Shown piece after piece: positions 1 to 7,852 of a stretch of 21,181 bases of DNA. Source of the stretch: a virus. The notes below the pieces were generated by a model that had not been told where the DNA came from, did not search any database, and saw nothing but the letters and a program-made list of their open reading frames with translations. The stretch lies in IMG/VR virus record IMGVR_UViG_3300038441_000074, positions 1-21,181 of that record; one strand, 5' to 3'. A program made the translations under genes and the position numbers. How positions within the stretch are numbered: the first letter of the stretch is position 1; every line of letters starts with the position of its first letter.

Positions 1-3
1 CCT

Positions 4-309
4 ATGAGCATGTGGGACGATACGAAGCTGGCATTGGCCGGGCTTGTGGGGGCGATCGTTGTTCTTCCCATTGAAAAGGAGCTGACGACCTGGCAGGGAA
101 AGCTGTTCTTTCTCTTCTGTGGAGTGGCCTGCTCCTACTTCGCGACGCCGCTGGCCGTGTACAAGTGGAGCATCATTCCGGAACTGGCCGGCAGTGTTGG
201 GTTCCTATTAGGGGCTTTCGGTGGCTCTCTGCTCTCCGCTGGTATACGGGCGGTAAAGTCCATCGACCTTGTTGCCCTCATCAAATCACGGTTTGGAGGT
301 GGTAACTAA
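4..309 (+). CDS. Small membrane protein, probable holin
   Basis: The 101-residue protein has three likely membrane-spanning stretches, at about residues 8-22, 33-52 and 61-83, joined by short charged loops. It ends in a basic, glycine-rich tail. Size and topology fit a phage holin, which would accumulate in the inner membrane and release or activate the endolysin at the end of infection. The next gene also encodes a small membrane protein and starts one base before this one ends (TAATG), which suggests coupled translation in a lysis cassette. No endolysin is visible in this window; it may lie upstream. The ATG at 4 has too little upstream sequence to check its ribosome site, and the in-frame ATG at 10 is an alternative. 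The holin call rests on topology and context, not on a recognised family signature. Confidence 0.6.
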   Translation: MSMWDDTKLALAGLVGAIVVLPIEKELTTWQGKLFFLFCGVACSYFATPLAVYKWSIIPELAGSVGFLLGAFGGSLLSAGIRAVKSIDLVALIKSRFGGGN

Positions 310-605
310 TGGTCAGCATTGGCGTTTATGCCGTTGTCATCGTCATGGTCCACGCAGTCTGGTGTCTGATATCCCGAAGGGTCAGTGACGGGATCGTCGG
401 GAAATTCCTCTATTTGTTCCTCGTCCTAGCCGCCCTTGGTGAGTTGAGCCGCCCAAACTCACAGGTCGCCGACGCCGTCCTATTCTGCTCCCTTGCCGCG
501 ATTGGCGTTCGCCACTGGTGGATGAAAACCATCTGGCCCCATATCCGGGCGTACACTGTCAATCGAATCCGCTGTGCCACATGTCCCTACAAGGAGAAAC
601 CGTAA
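309..605 (+). CDS. Small membrane protein of lysis region
   Basis: The 98-residue protein has two or three hydrophobic segments (about 5-21, 31-44 and 54-67). A tryptophan- and arginine-rich cytoplasmic-like tail follows, ending in a Cys-x-x-Cys pair (residues 89-92). The family is not recognised. Its place directly after a probable holin, with a one-base stop/start overlap on each side (309 and 605), suggests a second lysis membrane protein such as an antiholin or accessory holin. A membrane-anchored protein of other function is equally possible. The cysteine pair near the end could bind metal or form a disulfide, but two cysteines alone do not prove either. The reading frame is real by packing: it fills the gap between its neighbours exactly. 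Confidence 0.5.
   Translation: MVSIGVYAVVIVMVHAVWCLISRRVSDGIVGKFLYLFLVLAALGELSRPNSQVADAVLFCSLAAIGVRHWWMKTIWPHIRAYTVNRIRCATCPYKEKP
591..596 (+). promoter_or_regulatory. Shine-Dalgarno site that sets the start at 605
   Basis: AAGGAG lies eight bases before the ATG at 605, inside the last codons of the upstream gene. It supports the start at 605 over the longer in-frame start at 518, which would overlap the membrane-protein gene by about 90 bases and has no comparable site. Confidence 0.75.
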
Positions 606-1123
606 TGCCTACCCCGTCCATGACATTCGACGAATATGTGATCGCCGCTGGCTTGATCTTCCGCGCGGAAATGAGCTTTGCGGGAATCGCCGCCGCTGGC
701 TTGGCGTATACCGGCATCACCACGGGCGCCGATGGCTTGGCAATTCTCCAGCGCAGTTACAGCAGCAGCGAGTCAATATTGACCGTCGAGCTGTTCGAAG
801 CAACCTTCTCCGCCGGAACCGATCCTCGCCTACTTAACCGCCAACTCGCAATCACGGCGCCTCCGCCGGCAACGATCAAGCAAGGTGTTACCCCTGGTGC
901 GCTCGGCGCAGCATTGACTGGCAACACTTACCGAGCCAGCGTCGGAACCGGACAAGCCTCGGTCAGTATTCCGGGCGATGACAGCCGAATTTACCTGAAG
1001 CCAAATACCAGCTATGTCGTGCGCTACACCAACGGCGGCGCTACAGCGGCCACAATTTCCAACGCTTTCGACTTCCGCAAATCCCTGAAGGGCAACTGGG
1101 ACGGCCTTCTGGTCAGCGCTTAA
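605..1123 (+). CDS. Phage protein of unknown function, beta-rich, possibly virion-associated
   Basis: This is a 172-residue protein whose function I do not recognise. The N-terminal 50 residues are alanine- and glycine-rich. The rest alternates short polar and hydrophobic stretches with many Thr, Ser, Gly and Pro residues. The segment at about 128-150, with an LKPNTSY motif, looks like a strand of a beta sandwich. Similar compact beta-rich proteins are common among phage head-decoration and fibre-associated proteins, so a virion role is a fair inference, but there is no direct evidence. It sits between the lysis-type membrane proteins and the terminase genes. It starts one base before the upstream stop (TAATG) and has a good AAGGAG site. 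There is no signal peptide and no clear membrane segment. Confidence 0.6.
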   Translation: MPTPSMTFDEYVIAAGLIFRAEMSFAGIAAAGLAYTGITTGADGLAILQRSYSSSESILTVELFEATFSAGTDPRLLNRQLAITAPPPATIKQGVTPGALGAALTGNTYRASVGTGQASVSIPGDDSRIYLKPNTSYVVRYTNGGATAATISNAFDFRKSLKGNWDGLLVSA

Positions 1124-1140
1124 TCACAAGGAAATGGGGA

Positions 1141-1725
1141 ATGAACGAAGCACTTCCGAAGCGCAAGAAGAAGAACGAGGCCGGCGAGCCGACCGGGCGG
1201 CCTCGGCTGTTCTGCGAATTCTACATAACGGACACCGGAATGAAGGGAGCGCTTGCCGCGCGCCGCGCCGGTTACTCCGATCGTAGCTCTGCCGCAACGG
1301 CATATCGCCTATTGAACGACCCGCTGTGCCTGACATTTATCGACAAGCTCAAAAAGCAACGCAGCGAGCGCATCCAGGTCGACGCCGATTACGTCCTGCA
1401 GCGCCTGTATGACATGGATCAGATGGATATCATCGATATTCTCAACGACGACATGTCGCTTAAGGCGCTGAGTGAGTGGCCGAAGGTCTGGCGCCAATCA
1501 CTTAACGGCGTAGAGATCGCAGACCTGTTCGAAAGCGAAGGCGATGCGCGCAAGGTCATTGGTGTACTGAAGAAAATCAAATGGATCGACAGACTGAAAA
1601 ACCTTGAGCTGCTCGGCAAGCATGTTGAGGTTGGCGCCTTTGCTGATCGCGTGGTTGAGGAAGACACGGCAGCCATCGCCAAGCGTCTACAGGCTGCACG
1701 CACGCGCCGGGCAGAAATGAAATGA
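1141..1725 (+). CDS. terS: Terminase small subunit
   Basis: The 194-residue protein recognises phage DNA for packaging and loads it onto the large terminase at the portal. After a lysine-rich leader, residues 24-62 match the small-terminase helix-turn-helix region of the Terminase_2 type: an FxxxY start, then an 'AARRAGYSD' helix-turn-helix and 'LLNDP'. Near the C-terminus, residues 150-167 carry the DRLKNLELLGKH segment typical of this family. The length is normal for the family. The start has an AGGAAATGGGGA ribosome site just upstream. The stop overlaps the large-subunit start by four bases (ATGA), so the two are probably translated together. Both family segments are visible, so the assignment is strong. 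Confidence 0.9.
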   Translation: MNEALPKRKKKNEAGEPTGRPRLFCEFYITDTGMKGALAARRAGYSDRSSAATAYRLLNDPLCLTFIDKLKKQRSERIQVDADYVLQRLYDMDQMDIIDILNDDMSLKALSEWPKVWRQSLNGVEIADLFESEGDARKVIGVLKKIKWIDRLKNLELLGKHVEVGAFADRVVEEDTAAIAKRLQAARTRRAEMK

Positions 1726-3224
1726 CAGCCCTTGTGGAAATGTCCCGCCATGACCTTGAGCTTGAGCTGATCGAGGACATGGCGGGCTTTACGCATGACC
1801 CGGAGGGATTCGCCTATTACGCCTACCCGTGGGGTGTGGAGGGCACGGAACTGGCCGAGGTGCGCGGGCCGCGCGACTGGCAGCGGGAGAACCTGCAGAT
1901 CATCGGCAAGCATCTACAGAACCCGGAGACAAGATTTCAGCCGCTGCGCATCGCGGTTGCTTCAGGCCACGGTATCGGAAAGTCCGCCGACATCAGCATG
2001 ATCATCGATTGGGCCATGTCGACCTGCGAAGACTGCAAGATTGTCGTCACCGCCACCACCGAAAACCAACTGAGAACGAAGACCTGGCCAGAGGTCGGAA
2101 AGTGGCGGCGCCTGTCAATCACCAGTGACTGGTTCAACACGACCGCGACGGCCGTGGCCAGCAACGACAGCGAACACGTCCGCAGCTGGCGAGCCGACGC
2201 GATCCCTTGGAGCGAACACAACACCGAAGCATTCGCAGGCTTGCACAACAAGGGTAAACGGATCTTGCTCATCTTCGATGAGGCCTCTGGTATCGCTGAC
2301 AAGGTATGGGAAGTGGCAGAGGGCGCGCTGACGGACGAGAACACCGAAATTATCTGGATCGCGTTCGGGAACCCAACACTGAACACCGGACGATTTGCCG
2401 AATGCTTCACCCGCTACCGCCACCGGTGGATCTGCCGGCAAATCGACAGCCGCACCGTCGAAGGCACCAACAAGAAAGAGATCGCCAAGTGGGCCGAAGA
2501 CTTTGGCGAGGACTCCGACTTCTTCCGTATCCGCGTGCGCGGTGAATTCCCGAGGGCATCCGAATTGCAACTTATCCCGCAGGACTGGGTAGCCGAGGCA
2601 CGCAAGCGCCCGGTCTACAGCACCATGCACGACGGCCTTGTGATGTCGATCGACATCGCCCGGGGCGGCGCCGACAACAACGTGATCAGATTCCGGCGCG
2701 GGATGGATGCCAGATCGATCAAGAAGCTGAAGATCCCTGGCAGCGAAACCCGCGACACCACCAAATTCGCCATGAAGGTCTGCACACTGATCGACGAACA
2801 CAACCCTGACGCTGTGTTTGTCGACTCAACCGGCGTCGGCGGCCCAGTGGCCGACCAGATCCGTAAGCTGCGCCCGAACGCTAGCGTGATCGACATCGAC
2901 TTCGGCAGCGGTTCTCCGGACCCAAAGTTCCTGAACATGCGGACCTACATGTGGTGGCAGATGCGCGAAGCCCTGCGCGCCGGACTGGCCATCGAGGACG
3001 ACCCTGAGCTGGAGAGAGAACTGACGGCGCCGAACTACAATACCGACGCCAAGGAAATCGTTCACCTTGAGAAAAAGAAGGACATCAAAAAGCGCCTTGG
3101 CATGAGTCCTGATGATGCGGATGCTCTTTGCCTGTCCTTCGCTATGCAGATCATGCGCCGTGAACACAAGCCGGGCACCAACAGCGACGGCGTGCAGACG
3201 GAGTTCGACCCATATGCAAGCTGA
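1722..3224 (+). CDS. terL: Terminase large subunit (packaging ATPase and nuclease)
   Basis: The 500-residue motor protein hydrolyses ATP to push DNA into the prohead and cuts the concatemer into genome units. The ATPase half shows a Walker A loop SGHGIGKS at 81-88, a Walker B with catalytic acid ILLIFDE at 181-187, and a coupling-type motif AFGNPT at 214-219. The RNase H-like nuclease half shows the expected acidic residues: D311 in SIDIARGG, D368 in VFVDSTG, and D464-D468 in PDDADA. All catalytic elements are present and the length is typical. The start is taken from the ATGA overlap with the small subunit; Met7 is a possible internal alternative. The 3' end overlaps the next gene by 11 bases. 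Confidence 0.96.
   Translation: MTALVEMSRHDLELELIEDMAGFTHDPEGFAYYAYPWGVEGTELAEVRGPRDWQRENLQIIGKHLQNPETRFQPLRIAVASGHGIGKSADISMIIDWAMSTCEDCKIVVTATTENQLRTKTWPEVGKWRRLSITSDWFNTTATAVASNDSEHVRSWRADAIPWSEHNTEAFAGLHNKGKRILLIFDEASGIADKVWEVAEGALTDENTEIIWIAFGNPTLNTGRFAECFTRYRHRWICRQIDSRTVEGTNKKEIAKWAEDFGEDSDFFRIRVRGEFPRASELQLIPQDWVAEARKRPVYSTMHDGLVMSIDIARGGADNNVIRFRRGMDARSIKKLKIPGSETRDTTKFAMKVCTLIDEHNPDAVFVDSTGVGGPVADQIRKLRPNASVIDIDFGSGSPDPKFLNMRTYMWWQMREALRAGLAIEDDPELERELTAPNYNTDAKEIVHLEKKKDIKKRLGMSPDDADALCLSFAMQIMRREHKPGTNSDGVQTEFDPYAS
3200..3203 (+). promoter_or_regulatory. Shine-Dalgarno-like site within the end of the large terminase gene
   Basis: GGAG ends ten bases before the ATG at 3214. It supports the 145-residue form of the following gene over the longer in-frame start at 3112, which would overlap the terminase gene by over 100 bases. 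Confidence 0.5.
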
Positions 3225-3651
3225 GATCATCGCCAAGCCATACCGGGTCGGTGACGCCGCGCTGGTGCCGGTAGCAGAGGCTGACCCTTTCGGGTTCTGG
3301 CTGCGCGAGATCGAAAATGTAGGTCGCGGCATGACCAGCTATTACCTTGATGACCTGCTGATCGCCGTGACGTTCTACACTCCGGCTTGGGAGGGGGTGG
3401 CCGATGCTTGCGCGCTGGTGAACCGCGAAATCGCAAGAGGTCACGGCAAGGAGCTGGCGCGAGTTGTGCGGAGCAGAATCCTTGATCTGATGGTGACCGA
3501 CCGACTTCACCGGGTACAGGCAACCAGCGAAGTCACAGACAGGGCAAGTCAGGTATTCTTGCGGGCAATCGGCTACCGCTACGAATCGACGATGAAACGC
3601 GGCGCCCCGGATGGCAGCGATCTTTTTGTTTATGCACTTTTTGGAGATTGA
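3214..3651 (+). CDS. GNAT-fold acetyltransferase-like protein
   Basis: The 145-residue protein has the layout of a GCN5-related N-acetyltransferase. A central strand (about 48-56) is followed by the acetyl-CoA pyrophosphate loop RGHGKE at 75-80 and a long helix. A C-terminal motif B-like stretch, FLRAIGYRYESTMKRG, lies at 115-130. The intact R-G-x-G loop suggests that it can bind acetyl-CoA, but the substrate cannot be told from sequence. GNAT-like proteins occur in podovirus packaging and structural regions, some with only a structural role. Its start lies inside the end of the terminase gene (11-base overlap), and it ends three bases before the next gene, so it is part of the packaging/head operon. 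A second, degenerate GNAT-like protein lies at 11821. Confidence 0.75.
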   Translation: MQAEIIAKPYRVGDAALVPVAEADPFGFWLREIENVGRGMTSYYLDDLLIAVTFYTPAWEGVADACALVNREIARGHGKELARVVRSRILDLMVTDRLHRVQATSEVTDRASQVFLRAIGYRYESTMKRGAPDGSDLFVYALFGD

Positions 3652-3654
3652 TCG

Positions 3655-3999
3655 ATGAGCAAAAAAATCAGAAGTACCCTTGCCAAGTTCGACCTTGGCC
3701 ACCAGTTCGGGAAAAAGCTTGGCCTGCCTGATCCTGCCGGTGACCTGCTGTATGGGTCTGACCGGGCGCTATCTCCGACCGAAGCCGCAGAAAAAGCCGC
3801 AAAGGACGCCGCCGATTCGACTGGAGCTGTTACGCCAGAATCAGTGCCAGTGGCGATCAGCGATGAAACCATGTCTGCGCGAGACGCACAGCGGAAACGC
3901 CAGCTCGCTGCCGCTGGCTTGTCAGGCAATATCCTGACCGGCTCCCAGGGTCTCGCAGCGCCAGCATCCACCTCGATGAAAAGCCTGCTCGGGAGCTGA
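3655..3999 (+). CDS. Small conserved-type phage protein before portal
   Basis: The 114-residue hydrophilic protein has an alanine/lysine-rich middle and a conserved-looking tail. An RDAQRKRQ basic stretch is followed by NILTG and QGL (about 77-100), and the protein ends in KSLLGS. Small proteins with a basic stretch, an 'ILTG..GL' element and a C-terminal 'LLG' are familiar to me near portal genes in podoviruses. Their function is not established; a role at the portal or in assembly is only an inference from location. The start is supported by a GGAG site and a three-base gap after the GNAT gene. The portal gene follows after five bases. Confidence 0.7.
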   Translation: MSKKIRSTLAKFDLGHQFGKKLGLPDPAGDLLYGSDRALSPTEAAEKAAKDAADSTGAVTPESVPVAISDETMSARDAQRKRQLAAAGLSGNILTGSQGLAAPASTSMKSLLGS

Positions 4000-4004
4000 A
4001 TCTG

Positions 4005-5741
4005 ATGGACGATAAAGGCAAGACCGGCGGCAACGCCCATTACACCGAGCTTGAGCGTTTACAGAAGAAGGCGAACGCACTCGTCAATGAGCGGAACAAA
4101 TCGTGGCTGCCGGTCTACAAAGACCTGCGTGCGTTCATTTCCCCATATTCAGCTCAGTTCGAAGGCGATATCACTAACTCTGGAGAGCGCCGCGACCAGA
4201 AGATCAACAACCCGAAGCCGATCCGCGCCAGCGAGCGTCTTTCCGCCGGCATGTCCAGCGGCATGTCCAGCAAGTCTCGGCCTTGGTTTGAAGTAGTCCG
4301 CCCAAAGGATGCCAAGGACACAATGCCGGTGCGCCGATGGCTCTACGCGGTGCAAAGCGCTTTGCGAATCACGCTTTCGAAAACCAATCTCTACGAGTCG
4401 CTTGAACAGGTTTACAATTCGCAGGGCATCTACGGCACGGCGGCAATGTCGTGCGTCGCGCACAGGGGCGAAGTGATCCGGTTCACTCATTACCCGTGCG
4501 GAAGCTACTGCCTGGACACCAATGATCAGGGTGACGTCGACACCTTCTATCGCTGCGAGCAAATGACGCCGCGCCAGATGGTTCAGAAGTTCGGCGCCGA
4601 TAACGTTTCTGCTCAGGCCAGGCTTGCGGCAGAGCGCGGTGATATCTCACGGATCACCGTGCACCACCTGATTGAGCCGAACCCAGATGCCGACATGCGC
4701 TATGTCGACAACCTGTCCATGCCTTACAAATCGACCTACTGGGAGTCGAATTCTGGCGGGGAAAACTGCGGGATCTTGCGGCGTAGCGGGTTCAAGCACT
4801 TCCCAATTGCTGCGCCGCGCTGGCTGGTTACCGGCAACAACGTTTACGGCACCGGACCCGGATACCAGGCCCTGCCAAAGTCTCGAGAGCTGCAGAAGCT
4901 TGAGTCGGACAAAATGCGCCTGATCTCGCATCTGGCCAACCCGAACCGGACGGCGCCGGTAAGTCTGAAGGGGCTTGGCGGAGGATCTATCGTCCCGGGC
5001 GGCATCAACTGGGTTCCTGACAACCTGATCGGCATCGCCATGCAGCCGACCTATGTGCCTGACCCGAACGCAATCGGAAACTTGCGCGCCGAGATCAACG
5101 AGTGCGAGACCGATATCGGCGAAGCGTTTTCCGAGGATTTGTTTCTTCTGATCACCAACCGCGATGCAACGATGACAGCGTACGAAGTGGCCCAGCTTCA
5201 GGAAGAAAAGATTGCCATGCTCGGCCCGGTGATCGAGCGCAACGAGAAAGAGCTGCTTGACCCCGTTATCACGCTGACATTTGACGCCATGGTTGAGCAG
5301 TCAATGCCGCGCTGGATGGGCTTGTTGCCAGGTGAGCCGCTTCTTCCGCCACCCCCTGAAGAGCTTCAGGATATGGCTCTGGATGTCGGCTACATCAGCG
5401 TTCTGGCTCAGGCCCAGAAGGCAGTGGCCACGTCATCCATCCAGCGTGCAGCACAGTTCACCGGCATGCTCATGGGGGCCGGGTTCCAAGATGCCGGCGA
5501 CAAGTTCAACCCCGACGCGGCGCAGGACGAGTTCTACGACGCAATCGGCGCACCGCCAACCATCTTGCGAGGCGATGACGAAGTGGCCGCGATCCGCCAG
5601 AATCGCGCACAGATGCAGCAGCAGCAGATGGCGATGGAACAGGGCAAAGCACTGGTCGACGGAGTCAAGACGCTGTCCGAAACACCCACCGGTGGCGACA
5701 CCGCGCTGAGTGCTTTGGCGGGAGGCGGCCTGAATGGATGA
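4005..5741 (+). CDS. Portal (head-tail connector) protein, T7 gp8-like
   Basis: The 578-residue protein forms the dodecameric ring at the capsid vertex through which DNA enters and leaves and to which the tail binds. It matches the bacteriophage head-to-tail connecting protein family that includes T7 gp8. Visible marks are the N-terminal helix with NKSWLPVYKDLRAFISP (31-47), the AGMSSGMSSKSRPWF segment (81-95), and a late region where TAYEVAQLQEEK leads into MLGPVIERNEKELLDPVI. The C-terminus is glutamine-rich, with a QQQQ run before a Gly/Thr-rich end. The length is typical of the family. The start has a GGGAG site. The stop overlaps the next gene by eight bases. Confidence 0.94.
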   Translation: MDDKGKTGGNAHYTELERLQKKANALVNERNKSWLPVYKDLRAFISPYSAQFEGDITNSGERRDQKINNPKPIRASERLSAGMSSGMSSKSRPWFEVVRPKDAKDTMPVRRWLYAVQSALRITLSKTNLYESLEQVYNSQGIYGTAAMSCVAHRGEVIRFTHYPCGSYCLDTNDQGDVDTFYRCEQMTPRQMVQKFGADNVSAQARLAAERGDISRITVHHLIEPNPDADMRYVDNLSMPYKSTYWESNSGGENCGILRRSGFKHFPIAAPRWLVTGNNVYGTGPGYQALPKSRELQKLESDKMRLISHLANPNRTAPVSLKGLGGGSIVPGGINWVPDNLIGIAMQPTYVPDPNAIGNLRAEINECETDIGEAFSEDLFLLITNRDATMTAYEVAQLQEEKIAMLGPVIERNEKELLDPVITLTFDAMVEQSMPRWMGLLPGEPLLPPPPEELQDMALDVGYISVLAQAQKAVATSSIQRAAQFTGMLMGAGFQDAGDKFNPDAAQDEFYDAIGAPPTILRGDDEVAAIRQNRAQMQQQQMAMEQGKALVDGVKTLSETPTGGDTALSALAGGGLNG

Positions 5742-6051
5742 TGAGCAAATTTTGAACAAACAGGCCGCTGCCAGTAAACTCGCGGAAATTCGCGTGCAGC
5801 GAGGCATTCAGTACATGATGGGGCACCGGTCCGGTCGAAGCCTGATGCATCATCTGCTCGGCCAGTTCGGTGTTTTTCATGAGGGCTTCAGCGATAACCA
5901 GCTGGTGCTGGCAAGATCGTCAGGAAGGCGATCGGCAGGCCTTCAGCTGCTGCAACTGATCGAGGTCTACGCACCAGAGAAGTACGCGAAGATGAACGAC
6001 GAAGCACGCGAAGACGCAACCACAACTGACTCAATGGGTGACGAATCATGA
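5734..6051 (+). CDS. Bbp19-like small head-region protein
   Basis: The 105-residue protein resembles the Bbp19-type phage domain named from Bordetella phage BPP-1. It has GRSLMHHLLGQFGVF (34-48), a following F-S segment, GRRSAGLQLL (64-73), and a P-x-x-Y-x-x-M element (81-87). The function of this family is not known to me. It is regularly found between the portal and the scaffold/capsid genes, as here, which fits an assembly or minor head role. The start overlaps the portal stop by eight bases and the stop overlaps the scaffold start by four (ATGA), so all three are probably translated in series. The call comes from recalled family pattern and gene order. Confidence 0.75.
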   Translation: MDDEQILNKQAAASKLAEIRVQRGIQYMMGHRSGRSLMHHLLGQFGVFHEGFSDNQLVLARSSGRRSAGLQLLQLIEVYAPEKYAKMNDEAREDATTTDSMGDES

Positions 6052-6809
6052 ATATGTTTATCCACGGCCGCCTGCGGCACTGCCTGCAAGAAGAGGCTCC
6101 AGCCGATGGTGGTCATGGCGACGGCGCGCCACCAGCAGAAGCTGCGCCCGCGACTCCAGACGCAGCGCCACCAGCAGCAGACGCGCCGCCCACTAACGTT
6201 GAAGCATCCAGCCTTCTGGGCGAGGTGAAAGACGACGTGCCGCCATCGGAAGAAAAGCCGAAGGACGACAATTCGGAAAAGCCGAAGGATGACGCCGACA
6301 AGGATCTGGAAGGCGCGCCGGACGCTTACGAAGAATTCAAAGCTCCGGACGGCATTGAACTCGACGCCGAGGTGATGCCGGAAATCCACGAAATCTTCAA
6401 GGATCTCGGCCTGTCTCAGGACAAGGCGCAGGAAGTGTTCAGCAAGTTCCTCGACATCCAGCAGAAGCTGGCCGGTACGCCAGAACAGCAGATGGCTGCA
6501 GCTGAGCAGCAAATCGTAGCGCTGAACACCAAGCTGGCCGAAGAGTGCAAAAACCTGCCAGACATCGGCGGTGAGAAGTTCGGCGAATCGCTGGCCATGG
6601 CCTCGAAAGTCATGCAGCAATTCGGATCGCCAGAGTTCCGCAGCCTGATCGCTTACACTGGCGTCGGCTCGCATCCTGAATTTTTCAAAATGATGGTTGC
6701 AATTGGTTCTAAAATGTCACCCGACAACTTCGTGCAAGGAGGCGAGGGAGCTGTAACCGAGCGCCGTGGCGAAGACATTATGTTTGGCCACCTGTTCAAA
6801 AAGCCGTAA
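6048..6809 (+). CDS. Capsid scaffold (assembly) protein
   Basis: The 253-residue acidic protein has the usual make-up of a phage scaffold. The N-terminal third (about 16-90) is disordered, rich in Ala, Pro, Asp, Glu and Lys. A helical core follows, with LDAEVMPEIHEIFKDLGL at about 105-122 and a long glutamine-rich helix to about 165. The C-terminal half has FGSPEFRSLI, then GVGSHPEF and a basic end, KKP. Scaffold proteins direct capsid subunits into a prohead and leave before or during packaging. Position directly before the major capsid gene is the same as T7 gp9. A short tandem repeat encoding EKPKDD lies in the disordered region. The start is given by the ATGA overlap; Met3 is an alternative. 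Confidence 0.85.
   Translation: MNMFIHGRLRHCLQEEAPADGGHGDGAPPAEAAPATPDAAPPAADAPPTNVEASSLLGEVKDDVPPSEEKPKDDNSEKPKDDADKDLEGAPDAYEEFKAPDGIELDAEVMPEIHEIFKDLGLSQDKAQEVFSKFLDIQQKLAGTPEQQMAAAEQQIVALNTKLAEECKNLPDIGGEKFGESLAMASKVMQQFGSPEFRSLIAYTGVGSHPEFFKMMVAIGSKMSPDNFVQGGEGAVTERRGEDIMFGHLFKKP
6252..6293 (+). repeat. Two-copy 18-base in-frame repeat in scaffold gene
   Basis: GAAAAGCCGAAGGACGAC at 6252-6269 recurs at 6276-6293 with one changed base, spaced by six bases. Both copies encode EKPKDD (residues 69-74 and 77-82) in the disordered acidic part of the scaffold. This looks like a small in-frame duplication. Confidence 0.8.
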
Positions 6810-6840
6810 ACCACCCCAAAAAGTGAAGAGGATTTAAACC

Positions 6841-7845
6841 ATGGCACTGCTCTCTACCGTCTCGCTGACGCTGGCCGACTTGGCGAAACGCCAGGAAGGG
6901 ACCGACGCAGGAAAAAAGATCGCGATGATTATCGAGATCCTTTCTCTGCAAAACGAAATGCTGCAGGACATCCCATGGATGCCCGGCAACGACGGCACCG
7001 GCCACAAGACCACAATTCGATCCGGCCTGCCGACCGGCACCTGGCGAAAACTGAACTACGGTGTTCAGCCTGAGAAGTCGACCACCGTTCAGATCCGTGA
7101 TCAGACCGGCATGCTGGAAACCTATTCGGAAATCGATAAAAAACTGGTCGATATCTCGAAGGACAAGGAAGCCTTCATGATGTCGGAAAGTCGCGCTTTC
7201 CTAGAGGGCATGTCGCAGAACATGGGCACCCAGATCATTTACGGCGATGCCGCTGTAAACCCTGAGCGCATCACCGGTTTGGCCCCGCGCTTCAACAGCC
7301 TGGCAGCCGAGAACGGCGACAACATTATCGACTGTCTCGGCACCGGATCCACCAATACCTCGATGTGGCTGATCGCGTGGGGCGATACCACCGTTCACGG
7401 CATTTTCCCGGATGGCTCTGTCGGCGGCTTGAAAATCGGCGACACCAAGGAAGAAACCCTTTTTGACAACCAGACCCCGCCAGGTCGCTACGAAGGCTAT
7501 CGCACCCACTACAGCTGGGATGCCGGCCTGACCGTTCGCGACTGGCGCTACGTGGTCCGAGCTTGCAACATCGATGTGACCCTGCTGAAGAAGGACGCCG
7601 CCACCGGCCCGGACCTGGTCGACATCATGGTTCAGATGCTGGAACTGCTGCCGAACGAAACCACCGGCACTCTGCGCTTCTACGTGCCGCGGGTTGTTCG
7701 CTCGTACCTGCGCCGCCAGATCAAAAACAGCAAAAACGTTTTCATCAACATGGGCGAAGTGGCCGGCAAAAAAGCGGTCATGTTCGACGACGTTCCGGTT
7801 CGCCGCATGGACGCGATCCTGTCCAACGAAGCCCGCGTGGTCTGA
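6841..7845 (+). CDS. Major capsid protein, epsilon15 gp7 / BPP-1 type
   Basis: The 334-residue shell protein resembles the epsilon15 gp7/Bordetella BPP-1 capsid group. Features are the N-terminal TLADLAKRQ and IIEILSLQNEMLQDIPW segments (9-46), GLPTGTWRKLNYGV (62-75), and SRAFLEGM (117-124), which is followed by a GTQIIYGD/PERITGLAPRF core (129-151). The C-terminal region contains FDDVPVRRMDAIL, commonly seen near the end of this group. Related capsids are HK97-like in fold, with the rearranged topology reported for BPP-1. Many copies must be made, and the gene has a good AGAGGA ribosome site in a 31-base gap after the scaffold gene. A strong hairpin follows its stop. Confidence 0.92.
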   Translation: MALLSTVSLTLADLAKRQEGTDAGKKIAMIIEILSLQNEMLQDIPWMPGNDGTGHKTTIRSGLPTGTWRKLNYGVQPEKSTTVQIRDQTGMLETYSEIDKKLVDISKDKEAFMMSESRAFLEGMSQNMGTQIIYGDAAVNPERITGLAPRFNSLAAENGDNIIDCLGTGSTNTSMWLIAWGDTTVHGIFPDGSVGGLKIGDTKEETLFDNQTPPGRYEGYRTHYSWDAGLTVRDWRYVVRACNIDVTLLKKDAATGPDLVDIMVQMLELLPNETTGTLRFYVPRVVRSYLRRQIKNSKNVFINMGEVAGKKAVMFDDVPVRRMDAILSNEARVV

Positions 7846-7852
7846 TTCAGCG

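Noticed and set aside
518-604. N-terminal extension of the 605 gene
   Set aside because: It overlaps the upstream membrane-protein gene and lacks a ribosome site, while AAGGAG is well placed for 605.
2115-2801. Open frame of 228 codons on the - strand
   Set aside because: It is opposite the conserved ATPase and nuclease core of the large terminase, whose motifs prove the + strand frame.
3112-3213. N-terminal extension of the GNAT-like gene
   Set aside because: It would overlap the terminase gene by over 100 bases and would add a non-conserved-looking Arg/Ser/Cys leader; 3214 has a GGAG site.
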